Shown in pieces: positions 63,718 to 64,000 of a stretch of DNA of 64,000 nt (within the stretch, counting starts at the first letter, position 1; every line of letters begins with the position of its first letter). The position numbers and the translations under genes were made by a program. Below the pieces are notes generated by a model that worked only from the letters and a program-made list of their open reading frames with translations, searched no databases and was not told where the DNA came from. Origin of the DNA: Takakia lepidozioides (Eukaryota; Streptophyta; Takakiopsida; Takakiales; Takakiaceae); contig CM060734.1 in the NCBI GenBank assembly GCA_030704615.1, forward strand, positions 20,212,001 through 20,276,000. Reading direction: 5' to 3'.

Positions 63718-63905
63718 GGAAAGAAAGAATAGGAAGTTTAAGGTCCAGCAATTTGCAGAGCATACAAGGTTACAGTTCTGTAAAGCGAGGGAAAAAGTGA
63801 TTATGTCCGCAAAGAAAGAAAAGGAAGTTTCACACAAGGCATTCAAGGTTACAGCGAAAGTGATTCATCCGCAAAGAAAGAAAAGGAAGTTCAACAGAGC
63901 AATCA
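63718..63905 (+). repeat. A/G-rich tandem repeat
   Basis: AAAGAAAGAAAAGGAAGTTT-like words at about 63719, 63811 and 63871 are each followed by AAGGTTACAG or ATGGTTACAG. Units are about 60-90 bp. Confidence 0.6.
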
Positions 63906-64000
63906 TGGTTACAGCTCTATGCAAATAGAGAGAGAGAAAGTCATTACTTTTGAAGGAGGCCAAAAGGGTCCGAAGGAGGGGATACTTTCTTTTGTAGCCA

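Overview
The window is nuclear DNA from a plant-lineage eukaryote. Genes are split by GT-AG introns and separated by retroelements. There is a plastid-type SET-domain lysine methyltransferase, a plant-style Dicer-like protein and a pair of plant-type FCP1-like HAD phosphatases. A minus-strand gene resembling LRRIQ1, a cilium-associated leucine-rich-repeat/IQ protein, suggests an organism that still makes flagellated cells (charophyte alga, bryophyte, lycophyte or fern). I cannot name the species.

Layout. 0-3.3 kb: two tandem FCP1-like genes, each with one frame break. 3.8-14.35 kb: a degenerate Ty3/gypsy-type LTR element whose polyprotein runs gag, zinc knuckles, protease, a cytosine-5 DNA methyltransferase domain, a tiny RT/RNase H remnant, integrase and a terminal PHD finger. 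14.4-18.8 kb: LTR-like debris, an L1-like LINE, a fragment of a second LINE family and a gypsy RT fragment. 19.05-25.5 kb: the SET-domain gene, with exons 1-7 on + and the last three exons on -. The flip of about 1.1 kb also splits a LINE, so one inversion explains both. 26.7-31.2 kb: more LINE copies. 32.9-44.2 kb: the LRRIQ1-like gene (-), riddled with LINE tails and carrying two in-frame stops. 44.4-47.3 kb: a LINE of a different family, with an RT and a possible C-terminal nuclease domain. 49.0-56.2 kb: a Dicer-like gene that begins at the platform domain with no helicase visible; its RNase IIIb site carries Asn and Gln where Asp and Glu are expected. 56.3-64 kb: SINE-like copies, many pieces of LINE family 1, and an unidentified coiled-coil protein gene (-).

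The dominant repeat is LINE family 1. It leaves a compact 3' tail containing two short palindromes and ending in ATTTC/GAAAT repeats; I count at least 17 copies on both strands. Almost every gene shows a frameshift, stop or rearrangement. Either these are decaying copies in a repeat-rich region or the assembly has residual indel errors; the A8 tract in the first FCP1-like gene suggests the latter for that case. The two most interesting objects are the methyltransferase/PHD retroelement and the helicase-less Dicer with the altered RNase IIIb site.
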